From: Lysobacterales bacterium
GTDB taxonomy: Bacteria; Pseudomonadota; Gammaproteobacteria; Xanthomonadales; Xanthomonadaceae
Assembly: GCA_019510125.1 (NCBI GenBank)
Contig: JAEKKX010000019.1
Coordinates: forward strand, 26,970-90,969
DNA: 64,000 bases
Direction: 5' to 3'
The notes beneath the pieces are model-generated. The model saw only the letters and a list, made by a program, of their open reading frames with translations, was not told the origin of the DNA and did no database searches. Positions 1 to 8,812 of this stretch are shown piece after piece. Positions within the stretch are counted from its first letter, which is position 1, and the number at the start of each line of letters is the position of its first letter. A program made the position numbers and the translations under genes.

Positions 1-458
1 ACGATGCGGTCGAAGTCCCAGCGTCCGGCCGGCGGCGCGATCGACAGCAGCAGCGCCGGCTGCAGTTCCGCCGCGGCGCGCAGGCTGACGTAGGCGCCGA
101 AGCTGAAGCCGGCCAGCCACAGCGCATCGGCCGGCCGCGTCGCGCGCACCCAGGCCACGACCGCGCGCAGGTCCTCGACCTCGCCGTCGCCGTGGTCGAA
201 CGCGCCGTCGGAGGCGCCGGCGCCGCGGAAGTTGAAGCGCACCGTGGTCACGCCCAGCTCGCGCAGGGCGCGGGCGGTCATGGTCACGACCTTGTTGTGC
301 ATGGTCCCGCCCTCGGTCGGCAGCGGGTGGCAGATCACCGCCACCACCGGCTGCGCCGGGACGTCGGCCTCGGGCGGATCGATCGCCGCCTCCAGCCCGC
401 CGGCGGGGCCGGGCAGGGTGAGGGTGGTCGAGGTCTCGGGAAAGGCGGGCGACGTCAT
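1..458 (-). CDS. Alpha/beta hydrolase, COG2945-like (C-terminus outside window)
   Basis: This is the first ~152 residues of a small cytoplasmic alpha/beta hydrolase; the gene runs off the left edge. The N-terminal half reads like the COG2945 dienelactone-hydrolase-like family: a CHPLPTEGGTMHNKVV block, then VRFNFRGAGAS, and the nucleophile elbow GFSFGAY with its serine. There is no signal peptide. The start at 458 is chosen because an upstream ATG is followed at once by a stop. A -10-like TATCAT lies 6 bases before the ATG, so the message may be leaderless. It follows the secreted nuclease gene on the same strand. The substrate cannot be told from sequence. Confidence 0.85.
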   Translation of the reverse strand, partial: MTSPAFPETSTTLTLPGPAGGLEAAIDPPEADVPAQPVVAVICHPLPTEGGTMHNKVVTMTARALRELGVTTVRFNFRGAGASDGAFDHGDGEVEDLRAVVAWVRATRPADALWLAGFSFGAYVSLRAAAELQPALLLSIAPPAGRWDFDRI

Positions 459-464
459 CGGGCC

Positions 465-470
465 ATGATA
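465..470 (-). promoter_or_regulatory. -10-like hexamer, leaderless promoter candidate
   Basis: TATCAT on the minus strand, 6 bases before the hydrolase ATG at 458. This is one of eight such arrangements in the window. Confidence 0.45.
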
Positions 471-532
471 CCGGGGAGGGCCGGCGGCGGCCCCGCCCGG
501 TTCAGGGTGGCGCGGGTCAGGGGCGGCGCGGC

Positions 533-2227
533 TCAGGGCCGACGCAGGCGGAAGCCGACCACCAGCGGATCGTGGTCCGAACTGCGCCGCGGCGAGCGGT
601 CCTCCGGATGCGCCTGGTAGCCGCGGCTGTCGGGCTCGTCGGCGTTGACGTGCCATTCCGCCGCGCCGGCCAGCCGCGCGGCCAGCGCCGGACTGAGCAG
701 GGCGTGGTCGAGGCGGCCGTTCTGGCCGGCGAAGACGTAGCTGTAGGGCGTCCCGCGCTGCCCGGCGAAGGCGTCGCGCCAGCCGGCATCGACCAGCGCC
801 TGCACCGGATCTTCCCTGGTGTAGGCGTTCAGATCGCCGACGATCATCGCCAGATCGCTGCCGGAACGGGTGGGATCGGTGCGCAGCCAGGCGTCCAGCC
901 GGCGCGCGGACGCGGTGCGGGCGGCGTTCCAGCAGCCCTGGCCGTCGTGGCGGTCGGCATCGTCGCCGGTCGCGCCGCCGCAGCCCTTGGACTTGAAGTG
1001 GTTGGCGACCACGGTGAACACCGGGCCGTCGCCGGCGCGGAAGCTCTGCGCCAGCGGCGGCCGGCTGCGGCTGCCGAACAGGTCGTCGGCGAGGGTCGCC
1101 GCGGCGCCGACCGGCTGCACCCGCGACGCCCGATAGATCAGCCCGACCCGGATCGCGTCCGCGCCCTGGTCGGCGTCGGTGGCGACGAAGCGCCAGTCGC
1201 CGTCGCCGGCGTGGTTCAGCGCCGCGACCAGTTGCGCCAGCGCCGAATCCGGCCCGAAGCCGTCGTTCTCCAGCTCCATCAGCGCCGCGATGTCGGGCTT
1301 GAGCCCGCGGATGGTCGCCACCAGCCGCGCCTGCTGGGCCTGATGCTCGGCCTCGGTGCGCGCGCCGCGCGGGGTCGGGTAGCCGCCGCCGTGGCCGTCG
1401 CCGTTGAAGAAGTTCTCGAGGTTGAAGCCGGCCACGCGCAGGTCGCCGCCGACCCGCGGCGCGCGCGGCGGCGCGTTGCGGGCGAAGCGCGGGGCGGCGG
1501 CCGGGAGCAGCAGCACCGCGCCATGGCGAAGGTCGACCACGCCCTCGACCGCGCGCACCCGCGTGCCGGCGCGCGGCGCGCCGCCCGCTGGCAGCCAGGC
1601 CGGGGCGGCCGGCGATTCGGCGTCGCTGCCGTCCTCCAGCAGCAGGGTCCGCCGGGCATTGTCCGCCGCGATCGCCTGCAGGGCCTCGCCCGGACGCGCG
1701 GCGTCGCTCGGCGTGCGCAGGCGATCGCCGAAGTTCAGCGTCAGTTCGCCGTACTTGTCCAGACGATCGCTGCCGGCCACCGTCAGCGGCGCGGCGATGC
1801 GGACGCGCATCCCGGCGTGGCGGTTCCAATCGTCCGGCAGCGCGCGCAGCACGACCGGCTTCGGCAGCCGGCCGCGGCCGAGTTCGGCCACGTCCACCGC
1901 CTGCAGCGTGGTCCGGGTGCCGCGGCCGTTGTCCTGTTCGGCCACGGCGCCGTGGACCCGGACCCGCTCGCCGATCGCGGGCGCCGGCAGCCCGGTGACG
2001 AACAGCGCATCGGAGGTGGCGGGATCGCCGTCGCCGCCGTCCTGCACGAACCAGCCGTCGCTGCGGATCGCGGTAACCACGCCTTCGACCGTCGCCTCGC
2101 GTCCGGCCTGCGGGCTGCGCGCGTCGCGGCCCTGGACGGCGCCGATCGGCTGGGTCTGCGCCTGCGTGGTCGAGGCCAGCAGCAGCGCGGTGAGGAGGAC
2201 GAGCGGGCGGGTGCGGCGGAACGGCAT
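533..2227 (-). CDS. Secreted ExeM/NucH-family endonuclease (EEP fold)
   Basis: The 564-residue product is an exported DNase of the ExeM/NucH type. It has an N-terminal signal peptide (hydrophobic run at about 8-20, cleavage near AQT), then an OB-like domain of about residues 28-110 with the QPIGAVQG and GWFVQDG motifs typical of this family. The C-terminal endonuclease/exonuclease/phosphatase domain covers about 265-560: FNLENFF, ALMELENDG, NHFKSKGC, GDLNAYTRED and the terminal SSDHDPLVVGF, which carry the metal-binding and catalytic Asn, Glu, Asp and His. The likely role is degradation of extracellular DNA for nutrition or biofilm turnover. No C-terminal sorting tag is evident. Confidence 0.9.
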   Translation of the reverse strand: MPFRRTRPLVLLTALLLASTTQAQTQPIGAVQGRDARSPQAGREATVEGVVTAIRSDGWFVQDGGDGDPATSDALFVTGLPAPAIGERVRVHGAVAEQDNGRGTRTTLQAVDVAELGRGRLPKPVVLRALPDDWNRHAGMRVRIAAPLTVAGSDRLDKYGELTLNFGDRLRTPSDAARPGEALQAIAADNARRTLLLEDGSDAESPAAPAWLPAGGAPRAGTRVRAVEGVVDLRHGAVLLLPAAAPRFARNAPPRAPRVGGDLRVAGFNLENFFNGDGHGGGYPTPRGARTEAEHQAQQARLVATIRGLKPDIAALMELENDGFGPDSALAQLVAALNHAGDGDWRFVATDADQGADAIRVGLIYRASRVQPVGAAATLADDLFGSRSRPPLAQSFRAGDGPVFTVVANHFKSKGCGGATGDDADRHDGQGCWNAARTASARRLDAWLRTDPTRSGSDLAMIVGDLNAYTREDPVQALVDAGWRDAFAGQRGTPYSYVFAGQNGRLDHALLSPALAARLAGAAEWHVNADEPDSRGYQAHPEDRSPRRSSDHDPLVVGFRLRRP

Positions 2228-2253
2228 GGGGCACTCCGGGAGTCGGAAAGACG

Positions 2254-2275
2254 AACGCCGCCCGGAGGCGGCGTT
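2254..2275 (-). terminator. Hairpin between cytochrome c5 and nuclease genes
   Basis: A perfect 9-bp GC-rich stem (AACGCCGCC/GGCGGCGTT) with a CGGA loop sits between the cytochrome stop at 2304 and the nuclease start at 2227. Only a short T-rich stretch follows on the minus strand, so it could be a weak terminator or an attenuator. Confidence 0.4.
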
Positions 2276-2303
2276 GCGGAAACGGAAGGGTCGGCGTCCC
2301 GGC

Positions 2304-2825
2304 TCAGGACTTGCCGACTTCGCCCAGCATCCAGTCGACGGTGGCCTTGACCTGCTCGTCGGTCAGCGCCGGGTTGCCGCCCTTGGCGGGCATCACGCCG
2401 GCGGTGCCCTGGAAGCCTTCGATCGCATGCTTGTACAGCGTGTCCTTGCCCTTGGCAGCGCGGGCACCGAACCCGGCGGCGTCGAGCTTCGGCGCACCGC
2501 CGGCGCCCGACTTGTGGCAGCCGGCGCAGAGGTTGCCGAAGATCACGCTGCCGTCGGTGGTGCCGCCGTAGGCCACTTCGGCGCTGGCGGCGGCCTTGGC
2601 GGCCTCCTCGGCGGCGGCCTGCTGGGCCGCGCCGGTGGCGCCGGCGTAGACCTCGCCGGTGGGCGCGATGCGGGCCTCGGTGCGGGCGGCCTGGACCGGA
2701 TTCGCGGTCTGCGGCACTTCCTTCTGCAGGTAGTGGGCGAACAGGATCAGGCCCAGCGTCAGCACCGCCAGGAAGGCGATGACCATGGAAAAGCGCTTGA
2801 GGAAATCCAGATCGTAGTTGCGCAC
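2304..2825 (-). CDS. Membrane-anchored cytochrome c5 family protein
   Basis: The 173-residue product is a monohaem c-type cytochrome held in the inner membrane by an uncleaved segment (about residues 13-33). An Ala-rich linker leads to the haem domain with CAGCH at about residues 98-102; the axial Met is likely in GVMPAKGG. This fits the cytochrome c5 family, which passes electrons in the periplasm. A TATACT -10-like box lies about 90 bases upstream on the minus strand. The gene is divergent from the FNR-type regulator at 3023, so it could be a target, but I see no clear TTGAT-N4-ATCAA site between them. Confidence 0.9.
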   Translation of the reverse strand: MRNYDLDFLKRFSMVIAFLAVLTLGLILFAHYLQKEVPQTANPVQAARTEARIAPTGEVYAGATGAAQQAAAEEAAKAAASAEVAYGGTTDGSVIFGNLCAGCHKSGAGGAPKLDAAGFGARAAKGKDTLYKHAIEGFQGTAGVMPAKGGNPALTDEQVKATVDWMLGEVGKS

Positions 2826-3022
2826 GACTCACCCGCGGGAACGAAATAGGGAAACGGAAGACGGAGGCGGCGCCGTGGCGCCCGTACGCCGGGACCGGCG
2901 CACAACCGGCGCAGTATAAGGGATTCGCGCCCGGCGTCGCCCGGCCCCCCGGGGCGCCCCCCGGGGGCTGGGACGGAAGTCGGATTCGACCCGGGCCCCG
3001 CGCATGGCACACTAGCGCCCGC

Positions 3023-3784
3023 ATGAGCGAATCTCCCGTCCTCGACCTGATCCAACTGCGCCGCGGCTGCACGTACTGCTCGGTCCGCCAGCTCTGCCTG
3101 CCGGGCGGCATCGGCGCCGACGAGATGCTGCGCCTGGACCAGATCGTCCAGCGCCGCCGGCCCATCGCCCGCGGCGAGCGCCTGTTCCGCCTCGGCGACG
3201 CGCTGACCGCGGTCTACGTCACCCGCGACGGCGCGTTCAAGTCGGTCAGCATCAGCGAAGACGGCGAGGAGCAGGTGCTCGGCTTCCACCTGCCCGGCGA
3301 ACTGATCGGCCTCGACGCGCTGGGCAGCGGCGAGCATCGCTGCGAAGGCGTCGCCCTGACCGCGGGCAACGTCTGCGAGATCCCGTACGACCAGTTGTCC
3401 ATGGTCGCCGCGCAGATCCCCAGCCTGCAGCAGCAGTTGCTGCGCGTGATCGGCCAGAGCGTCGGCCGCGACCACGACCATCTCGGCATCCTCGTCCGCC
3501 GCCAGGCCAACGAACGCATCGCGCTGTTCCTGCACAGCCTCGGCGAGCGCTACCGCAACGTCGGCCAGTCCGATCGCCAGTTCCAGTTGCCGATGAGCCG
3601 CGAGGACATCGCGCGGTTCCTCGGGCTCGCGCTGGAAACGGTCAGCCGCGGCTTCAGCCGGCTGCAGGACGACGGCGTCATCGCCGTCACCGGCCGCCGG
3701 GTCGAGATCCTCAACGTGGCCGAACTGATCCGCCTGGCCCACGGCGGGGATTCCGCCGGCGACAGCCGCCAGCGCCGGGCCTGA
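3023..3784 (+). CDS. fnr: FNR/ANR-type oxygen-sensing transcription regulator
   Basis: The 253-residue Crp/Fnr-family regulator keeps the cysteines expected for an oxygen-labile [4Fe-4S] cluster: C16, C19 and C25, with C118 in NVCEIPY. The 93-residue spacing from C25 to C118 equals that from C29 to C122 in E. coli FNR. A cyclic-nucleotide-type sensor domain (about 35-150) is followed by a dimerisation helix and a winged helix. The recognition helix LALETVSRGFSRLQ carries the E-x2-SR pattern that reads TTGAT half-sites. It should switch genes for low-oxygen growth. It is divergent from the cytochrome c5 gene. Confidence 0.93.
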   Translation: MSESPVLDLIQLRRGCTYCSVRQLCLPGGIGADEMLRLDQIVQRRRPIARGERLFRLGDALTAVYVTRDGAFKSVSISEDGEEQVLGFHLPGELIGLDALGSGEHRCEGVALTAGNVCEIPYDQLSMVAAQIPSLQQQLLRVIGQSVGRDHDHLGILVRRQANERIALFLHSLGERYRNVGQSDRQFQLPMSREDIARFLGLALETVSRGFSRLQDDGVIAVTGRRVEILNVAELIRLAHGGDSAGDSRQRRA

Positions 3785-3827
3785 GCTGCCCGGGTCTGCG
3801 TTGCGCCGGGGCCGGGCCGCGCGGCCC

Positions 3828-5423
3828 TCAGCCGGCCGCGTCCCGCAGCGTCGCCCAGTCCAGCCCGAACTTCGCCAGGTACTTGCGCAGGCGGTCGGCG
3901 TCGTTGGTGCTGCTGCGCTGCGCGCGCGAGACGGCGAACAACTGGCGACCGGCCTCGGACAGCGACTTCGTGCGCAGGCAGACCCGGACCACCTCTTCGA
4001 GCTGCACGCGGTCGAAGCGATCGAGCGCGCCCGCGTCCACGCCCGGCAGCGCGTCGAGCACCGACGCCCGCGCCGGCGCGCGCCACAGTGCCGCGAGGCG
4101 CGCGATCTCCTCGTCCACCCGCGCGACGTCGATGCGACCGCCTTCGGCCAGCGTCGCCATCCGCATCACCGACGCGCCGAGGTCGCGGAAATTGCCCGGC
4201 CAGGCCGCATCGGGCGAGGTCGCGAAGCGCAGGTAACGCTCGCGCGCCTCGCGGTTGAACGCGACCCGCGCGCCGTGTTCGCGCGACCAGCGCTCCAGCT
4301 CGAAGTCGAGGTTGGGCTCGATGTCCTCCCTGCGCTCGGCCAGTCCGGGCAGGCGGTAGGTCCACAGGTTGAGCCGCGCCAGCAGGTCGTCGCGGAAGCG
4401 GCCGCGGGCCACCGCGTCGTGCAGGTCGCGGTTGGTCCCGGCGATCAATTGGAAGTCGCTTTCCACGTCGCGGTCGCCGCCGACCGGCGGGAAGCGCTTC
4501 TCCTCCAGCGCGCGCAGCAGCAGCGCCTGCTCGTCCGGCCCGAGTTCGCCGATCTCGTCGAGGAACAGCAGGCCCTTGTCGGCCGAGCGCAGCAGGCCGG
4601 CGCGATCGCCGCCGGCGCCGGTGTACGCGCCCTTGACGTGGCCGAACAGCGCGCTCATCGCGCCGTCGCCGCGCAGCGTGGCGCAGTTCACCTCGACGAA
4701 CCGGCCGGGCAACTGGTGCTTGAGCTTCTTCAGCTCGAACACGCGCCTGGCCAACTGGCTCTTGCCGGCGCCGGTGGGGCCCATCAGCAGCATCGGCGCC
4801 TTCGAGCGCGTGGCCACGGTCTCGATCTGCTCGATCATCCGGTTGAACGCCGGATTGCGGGTGGCGATGCCGCCCTTGAGCAGGTCGCGATCCTGCAGCC
4901 GCTGCTGCGCGAAGCGCTGGGCGATCAGGTCGTAGCGCGAGAGGTCGAGATCGATCACGGTGAAGCTGCCCGGATCGCCGCCGCCCTGCTTGCGCGGCGG
5001 CGAGGTCTGCAGCAGACGACCGGGGAACCGCCGGCTCTCGGCCAGCAGGAACCAGCAGATCTGCGCGACGTGGGTGCCGGTGGTGATGTGGATGTAGTAG
5101 TCCTCGTCGTCCGGACGGAACGCGTAGTCGTGCACGAAGTCGTGCAGCGTCGCGTAGACGCCCTCGAAATCCCAGGGATCGGCGAGGTAGGTGTCGTGGC
5201 GATGCAGCGCGGTCTCCGGCGAGATCTGCGCGAAGTCGTCCTGCACCTGCTGCGCGAGCCGGTTGTAGCGACGCTCGTCGACCAGCAGTTCCAGCCGGTC
5301 GACCACGAAGTCCTCGTGCTGGCCGAGCGAGATCGTCGGCCGCCATTTTTCCCAGCGTCCCGGCCCCGTGCCGGCGTCGATCTGGGTGCCGAGCATGCCG
5401 AACACCACCTGCGGTCTGCGCAT
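3828..5423 (-). CDS. rtcR: RtcR: CARF-domain sigma54 activator of RNA repair genes
   Basis: The 531-residue product matches RtcR in length and order. The N-terminal CARF-type ligand-sensing domain (about 1-180; GMLGTQIDAG, then YYIHITTGTHVAQICWFLLAES) is followed by an AAA+ domain with Walker A GPTGAGKS at 215-222 and the sigma54-contact loop GAYTGA at 265-270 (Tyr for the usual Phe). A C-terminal DNA-binding region ends the protein. Family knowledge: the CARF domain senses an RNA-derived signal and releases the AAA+ domain to open the rtcBA promoter. The gene is divergent from rtcB, with the sigma54 promoter and two dyads between them. Confidence 0.95.
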   Translation of the reverse strand: MRRPQVVFGMLGTQIDAGTGPGRWEKWRPTISLGQHEDFVVDRLELLVDERRYNRLAQQVQDDFAQISPETALHRHDTYLADPWDFEGVYATLHDFVHDYAFRPDDEDYYIHITTGTHVAQICWFLLAESRRFPGRLLQTSPPRKQGGGDPGSFTVIDLDLSRYDLIAQRFAQQRLQDRDLLKGGIATRNPAFNRMIEQIETVATRSKAPMLLMGPTGAGKSQLARRVFELKKLKHQLPGRFVEVNCATLRGDGAMSALFGHVKGAYTGAGGDRAGLLRSADKGLLFLDEIGELGPDEQALLLRALEEKRFPPVGGDRDVESDFQLIAGTNRDLHDAVARGRFRDDLLARLNLWTYRLPGLAERREDIEPNLDFELERWSREHGARVAFNREARERYLRFATSPDAAWPGNFRDLGASVMRMATLAEGGRIDVARVDEEIARLAALWRAPARASVLDALPGVDAGALDRFDRVQLEEVVRVCLRTKSLSEAGRQLFAVSRAQRSSTNDADRLRKYLAKFGLDWATLRDAAG

Positions 5424-5454
5424 GATCCGATCCGATAAAAAACGATCCGATCAT
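5422..5454. promoter_or_regulatory. Dyad and direct repeat over the rtcR start codon
   Basis: GATCCGATC occurs twice, at 5424-5432 and 5444-5452, exactly 20 bases apart. The outer ends ATGATC and GATCAT are inverted copies. The element overlaps the rtcR start codon and lies roughly 135 bases upstream of the expected rtcB start point, so it may be an RtcR enhancer site or an autoregulatory operator. Confidence 0.5.
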
Positions 5455-5490
5455 ATACGCAACCAACGATGCGGTCGGTCGGGCTGTCGC

Positions 5491-5520
5491 GCCTGAAAAT
5501 CAGGAAAATCCTTTTCAGGC
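5491..5520. promoter_or_regulatory. Perfect inverted repeat upstream of the rtcB promoter
   Basis: GCCTGAAAA and TTTTCAGGC form perfect 9-bp arms around a 12-base spacer. The centre is about 69 bases before the expected rtcB start point, which suits an upstream activating sequence for RtcR. It is AT-rich in an otherwise GC-rich region. Confidence 0.6.
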
Positions 5521-5547
5521 AATGGGATACGGAGATTCTCCGCGTGT

Positions 5548-5563
5548 TGGCACGATGATTGCC
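5548..5563 (+). promoter_or_regulatory. Sigma54 (-24/-12) promoter of rtcB operon
   Basis: TGGCACG-ATGA-TTGCC is nearly identical to the sigma54 consensus. The GG at 5549-5550 and GC at 5561-5562 are exactly 12 bases apart. Transcription should start near 5574, giving a leader of about 200 bases before rtcB. Confidence 0.9.
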
Positions 5564-5776
5564 TTGTTGCTGTCGTCCCGACGACACGAGGGTGGCGCAT
5601 CAGGCGCGGCCCACGCCGGCGGGACCGTTTCGATCGAGGCGAGGCCAGGGCGCAGTCCCGGCCGGCAATGGGGCCGGCCGGGCGCAGCCGCCACCGGCGA
5701 CGGGACGCGTCGTTCGCGACGCCCGCTCCCGACGCCCGTCCCGCCTCCACTTTTTTCGCCATGCGAGGATTCCGAC

Positions 5777-7003
5777 ATGCAACCGTTGACCCACGACATC
5801 ATCCACGAGCCGGGTTCGGCGCCGATCAAGCTGTGGACCCGCGGGGTGCCGCTGGAGGACGAGGCGCGCAAGCAGTTGCAGAACATCGCGAAGCTGCCCT
5901 TCATCCATCGCTGGATCGCGGTGATGCCCGACGTGCACCTGGGCAAGGGCGCGACCGTGGGCTCGGTGGTGCCGACGATCGGCGCGATCGTGCCGGCGGC
6001 GGTCGGCGTGGACATCGGCTGCGGCATGATCGCCGCGCGCACCACGCTGGTCGCCAGCGACCTGCCGGACAATCTGTCCGGTATCCGCAGCGCGATCGAG
6101 CGCGCGGCCCCGCACGGCCGCAGTCCGTCCCGCGGCGGCCGCGACAAGGGCGCGTGGGACACGCCGCCGGCGCTGGCGGTCGAGGGCTGGTCGCAGTTGG
6201 TCGCGGACTTCGAGAAGATCTGCGAGCGTCACCCGCGCTTGAAGAACACCAACCAGTTCAAGCACCTCGGCACGCTCGGCACCGGCAACCACTTCATCGA
6301 GCTGTGCCTGGACGAGGCGGATCGCGTGTGGGTGATGCTGCACTCGGGATCGCGCGGCGTCGGCAACGCCATCGGCACGCACTTCATCGAGCTGGCGAAG
6401 CAGGAGATGCGCCGCTGGATGATCAACCTGCCCGACCAGGACCTCGCCTACCTGCCGGAAGGCAGCCAGTACTACGCGGACTACGTGTTCGCGGTGGACT
6501 GGGCGCAGCGCTACGCACGCATGAACCGCGAGATCATGATGCGGCACGTGGTCGAGGCGCTGCGCACGGTGATCACGAAGCCGTTCGAGGCCCAGGCCGA
6601 GGCGGTGAACTGCCACCACAACTACGTGCAGCGCGAGCACCACTTCGGCAAGGACGTCCACGTCACCCGCAAGGGCGCGGTGAGCGCGCGCAAGGGCGAG
6701 CTGGGCATCATCCCGGGCAGCATGGGCGCGAAGAGCTTCATCGTGCGCGGCCTCGGCAACGAGGACAGCTTCTGCAGTTGCAGCCACGGCGCCGGCCGCG
6801 TGATGAGCCGCACCCAGGCGAAGAAGCTGATCTCGCTGGACGACCACATCGCCGCGACCGCGCACGTGGAATGCCGCAAGGACGCCGACGTGGTCGACGA
6901 GTCGCCGGCCGCGTACAAGCCGATCGACGCGGTGATGGCGGCGCAGGCCGACCTCGTCGAGATCGTGCATACGCTGCGACAGGTGGTGTGCGTGAAGGGG
7001 TGA
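5777..7003 (+). CDS. rtcB: RtcB RNA ligase (GTP/Mn-dependent)
   Basis: The 408-residue product has the same length as E. coli RtcB and closely follows it throughout. RtcB joins 2',3'-cyclic or 3'-phosphate RNA ends to 5'-OH ends in tRNA and rRNA repair. Metal ligands and active-site blocks are present: GVDIGCGM (Asp and Cys), GTGNHFIE, HSGSRG, NCHHNYV, and CSCSHGAGR, whose His is residue 337, the catalytic guanylylated His number in E. coli. The start at 5777 is chosen by homology over in-frame upstream codons. It is first in an operon with 7061-7750 and rtcA. Confidence 0.97.
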   Translation: MQPLTHDIIHEPGSAPIKLWTRGVPLEDEARKQLQNIAKLPFIHRWIAVMPDVHLGKGATVGSVVPTIGAIVPAAVGVDIGCGMIAARTTLVASDLPDNLSGIRSAIERAAPHGRSPSRGGRDKGAWDTPPALAVEGWSQLVADFEKICERHPRLKNTNQFKHLGTLGTGNHFIELCLDEADRVWVMLHSGSRGVGNAIGTHFIELAKQEMRRWMINLPDQDLAYLPEGSQYYADYVFAVDWAQRYARMNREIMMRHVVEALRTVITKPFEAQAEAVNCHHNYVQREHHFGKDVHVTRKGAVSARKGELGIIPGSMGAKSFIVRGLGNEDSFCSCSHGAGRVMSRTQAKKLISLDDHIAATAHVECRKDADVVDESPAAYKPIDAVMAAQADLVEIVHTLRQVVCVKG

Positions 7004-7060
7004 GTGTTGTCCGCGCCGGGCATCGGCGCGGACAATGTGTCCTGCATGGGGAGTGAGGCG

Positions 7061-7750
7061 ATGAAGCGGATCGAAGATCCAGAATTCGACAGCCTGATGG
7101 CGCGCTGGAAGGCGTTGGGTGTGGTGCTCGAATGCGTGCCGTTCGCGCTGGAAGGCGCGGATGGGGGCGACCGTGGCGTGCATCGTGCCGTGGCGCTGGC
7201 GACACTCGAATGCGTCAAGGAACACTACAATGCCTGGTGGGACAGGGTTGTGGCACTCTCCCGATCCGGCAAACGACCACGCTGGAGTTTGCCGAGAATG
7301 GAAGTCGACCCGGACGCGTTGGGCGAGGGTGAGTCGATCGACAAGGCCGGGTTTCTGGGGTGCGGAATCGACCTTGTCGGTCGCCGCCTGCTGGTTCGAG
7401 GCAGAACGACGGCTCACCTGAACCACATGTTCTGGTCGGGTGACAGGGAAGCCCCTGAAAACTGCGTGCCGTTCCCCCTGGATGGACAATGGCGCGCGAC
7501 GTTGTCCCACGCCTTCCTGGATCCTCCGTATCCGCTGTCTGGCACATCCAACGAGCAGAGCGCCGCATTCTTCACGTGGCTCGACATGTTGTTCGACGGG
7601 TTGCAGGGCGATTGCGTCATTTTCCGCTGGAGCGATGCCTCGTCGAATTACTTCGAAGAAGGCCGGGATTGGTGGGGCACTTATTTCTGGACCGTGCATG
7701 CGGCCGGTACCGACCGGATCGTCGGGCTCGTCGCCTCGACGAGCGACTGA
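7061..7750 (+). CDS. Uncharacterised protein between rtcB and rtcA
   Basis: I do not recognise this 229-residue soluble, acidic protein. It is rich in Trp and aromatic residues, with no signal peptide, membrane segment or clear catalytic motif. The C-terminal block has SNYFEEGRDWWGTYFWTVH and ends IVGLVASTSD, a style seen in small cytoplasmic accessory or immunity-like proteins. The ATG at 7061 is preferred because GGGGAG lies 7 bases before it; an ATG at 7046 is the alternative. Codon usage is visibly less GC-biased than rtcB and rtcA. It lies 57 bases after rtcB and 45 before rtcA, so it should be co-induced with RNA repair. An acquired gene or an RNA-repair accessory factor are both possible. 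Confidence 0.75.
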   Translation: MKRIEDPEFDSLMARWKALGVVLECVPFALEGADGGDRGVHRAVALATLECVKEHYNAWWDRVVALSRSGKRPRWSLPRMEVDPDALGEGESIDKAGFLGCGIDLVGRRLLVRGRTTAHLNHMFWSGDREAPENCVPFPLDGQWRATLSHAFLDPPYPLSGTSNEQSAAFFTWLDMLFDGLQGDCVIFRWSDASSNYFEEGRDWWGTYFWTVHAAGTDRIVGLVASTSD

Positions 7751-7795
7751 ATCGAAAATCCGACGATTCCGCAAACACGCAAGACGATACGACCC

Positions 7796-8812
7796 ATGGA
7801 CATGATCGAACTCGACGGGGCGGCCGGCGGCGGGCAACTGCTGCGGACCGCGCTCAGCCTGAGCCTGTGCACCGGCACCGGCTTCGCGATGACGCGCATC
7901 CGCGCCAAGCGCTCGAAGCCGGGGCTGATGCGCCAGCACCTGACCGCGGTCAACGCCGCGGCGAAGATCGGCAACGCCTATGTGGAAGGCGCCGAACTCG
8001 GCGCGACCACGCTGCGCTTCACGCCCGGCCCGGTGACGGCCGGCGACTACGCGTTCGCCACCGGCAGCGCCGGGTCGGCGATGCTGGTGCTGCAGACCGT
8101 GCTGCCGCCGCTGTGGCGCTGCGACCGGCCGTCGCGGCTGCGGCTGGAGGGCGGCACCCACAACCCGCTGGCGCCGAGCGCGGACTTCCTCGTCGACACC
8201 TACCTGCCGTCGCTGCGCCGGTTCGGGATCGAGGCGACGCTGGAGATCGAGCGCCCGGGCTTCTTTCCCGCCGGCGGCGGCATCGCGCACGCGACCGTGC
8301 AGCCGGCGCCGTCGCTGGCACGGCTCGACTTCGGCGCGCGCGGCGCACTCGAATCGATCGAGGCGACGGCGCTGCTGTCGGGCCTCGCCGCCGGCATCGG
8401 CACGCGCGAACTGGAGACGCTGGCGCGGCGGCTGAAGCTGCCGACGACCGCGCTGCACCAGCGCCAGGTGCGGCCGTCGATCGGTCCGGGCAACGCGCTG
8501 CTGGTGCACGTGCGCCATGCGCATCACCTCGAGGTGTTCACCGGTCACGGCGAGCGCGGGCGGTCGGCGGAGTCGGTCGCGGAGCGGCTGGCGACCGAGG
8601 TAAGGGCCTATCTCGACGCCCGCGCCTGCGTCGGCGAACACCTGTCCGACCAGTTGCTGCTGCCGATGGCGCTGGCCGGCGGCGGCACGTTCACGACCGC
8701 GGCGATCAGCGACCACCTGTCGAGCAACGCGCGGCTGATCGAGACATTCCTGCCGGTGCAGATCGACTGGGCCGAGACCGGCGACGGCTGGCGGGTGACG
8801 GTCGCGGGCTGA
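7796..8812 (+). CDS. rtcA: RtcA RNA 3'-terminal phosphate cyclase
   Basis: The 338-residue product is RtcA, which uses ATP to turn 3'-phosphate RNA ends into 2',3'-cyclic phosphates, the substrate that RtcB seals. It opens with the family motif IELDGAAGGGQLLRTALSLS. The mid-protein RPGFFPAGGG matches the cyclase signature. The probable adenylylated His is H307 in SDHLSSNARLIETFLP. It is the last gene of the operon driven by the sigma54 promoter at 5548. Confidence 0.95.
   Translation: MDMIELDGAAGGGQLLRTALSLSLCTGTGFAMTRIRAKRSKPGLMRQHLTAVNAAAKIGNAYVEGAELGATTLRFTPGPVTAGDYAFATGSAGSAMLVLQTVLPPLWRCDRPSRLRLEGGTHNPLAPSADFLVDTYLPSLRRFGIEATLEIERPGFFPAGGGIAHATVQPAPSLARLDFGARGALESIEATALLSGLAAGIGTRELETLARRLKLPTTALHQRQVRPSIGPGNALLVHVRHAHHLEVFTGHGERGRSAESVAERLATEVRAYLDARACVGEHLSDQLLLPMALAGGGTFTTAAISDHLSSNARLIETFLPVQIDWAETGDGWRVTVAG

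Noticed and set aside
2826..3022. FNR box between the cytochrome c5 and FNR-type genes
   Set aside because: No TTGAT-N4-ATCAA-like dyad found in the 197 bases, so autoregulation is not supported.
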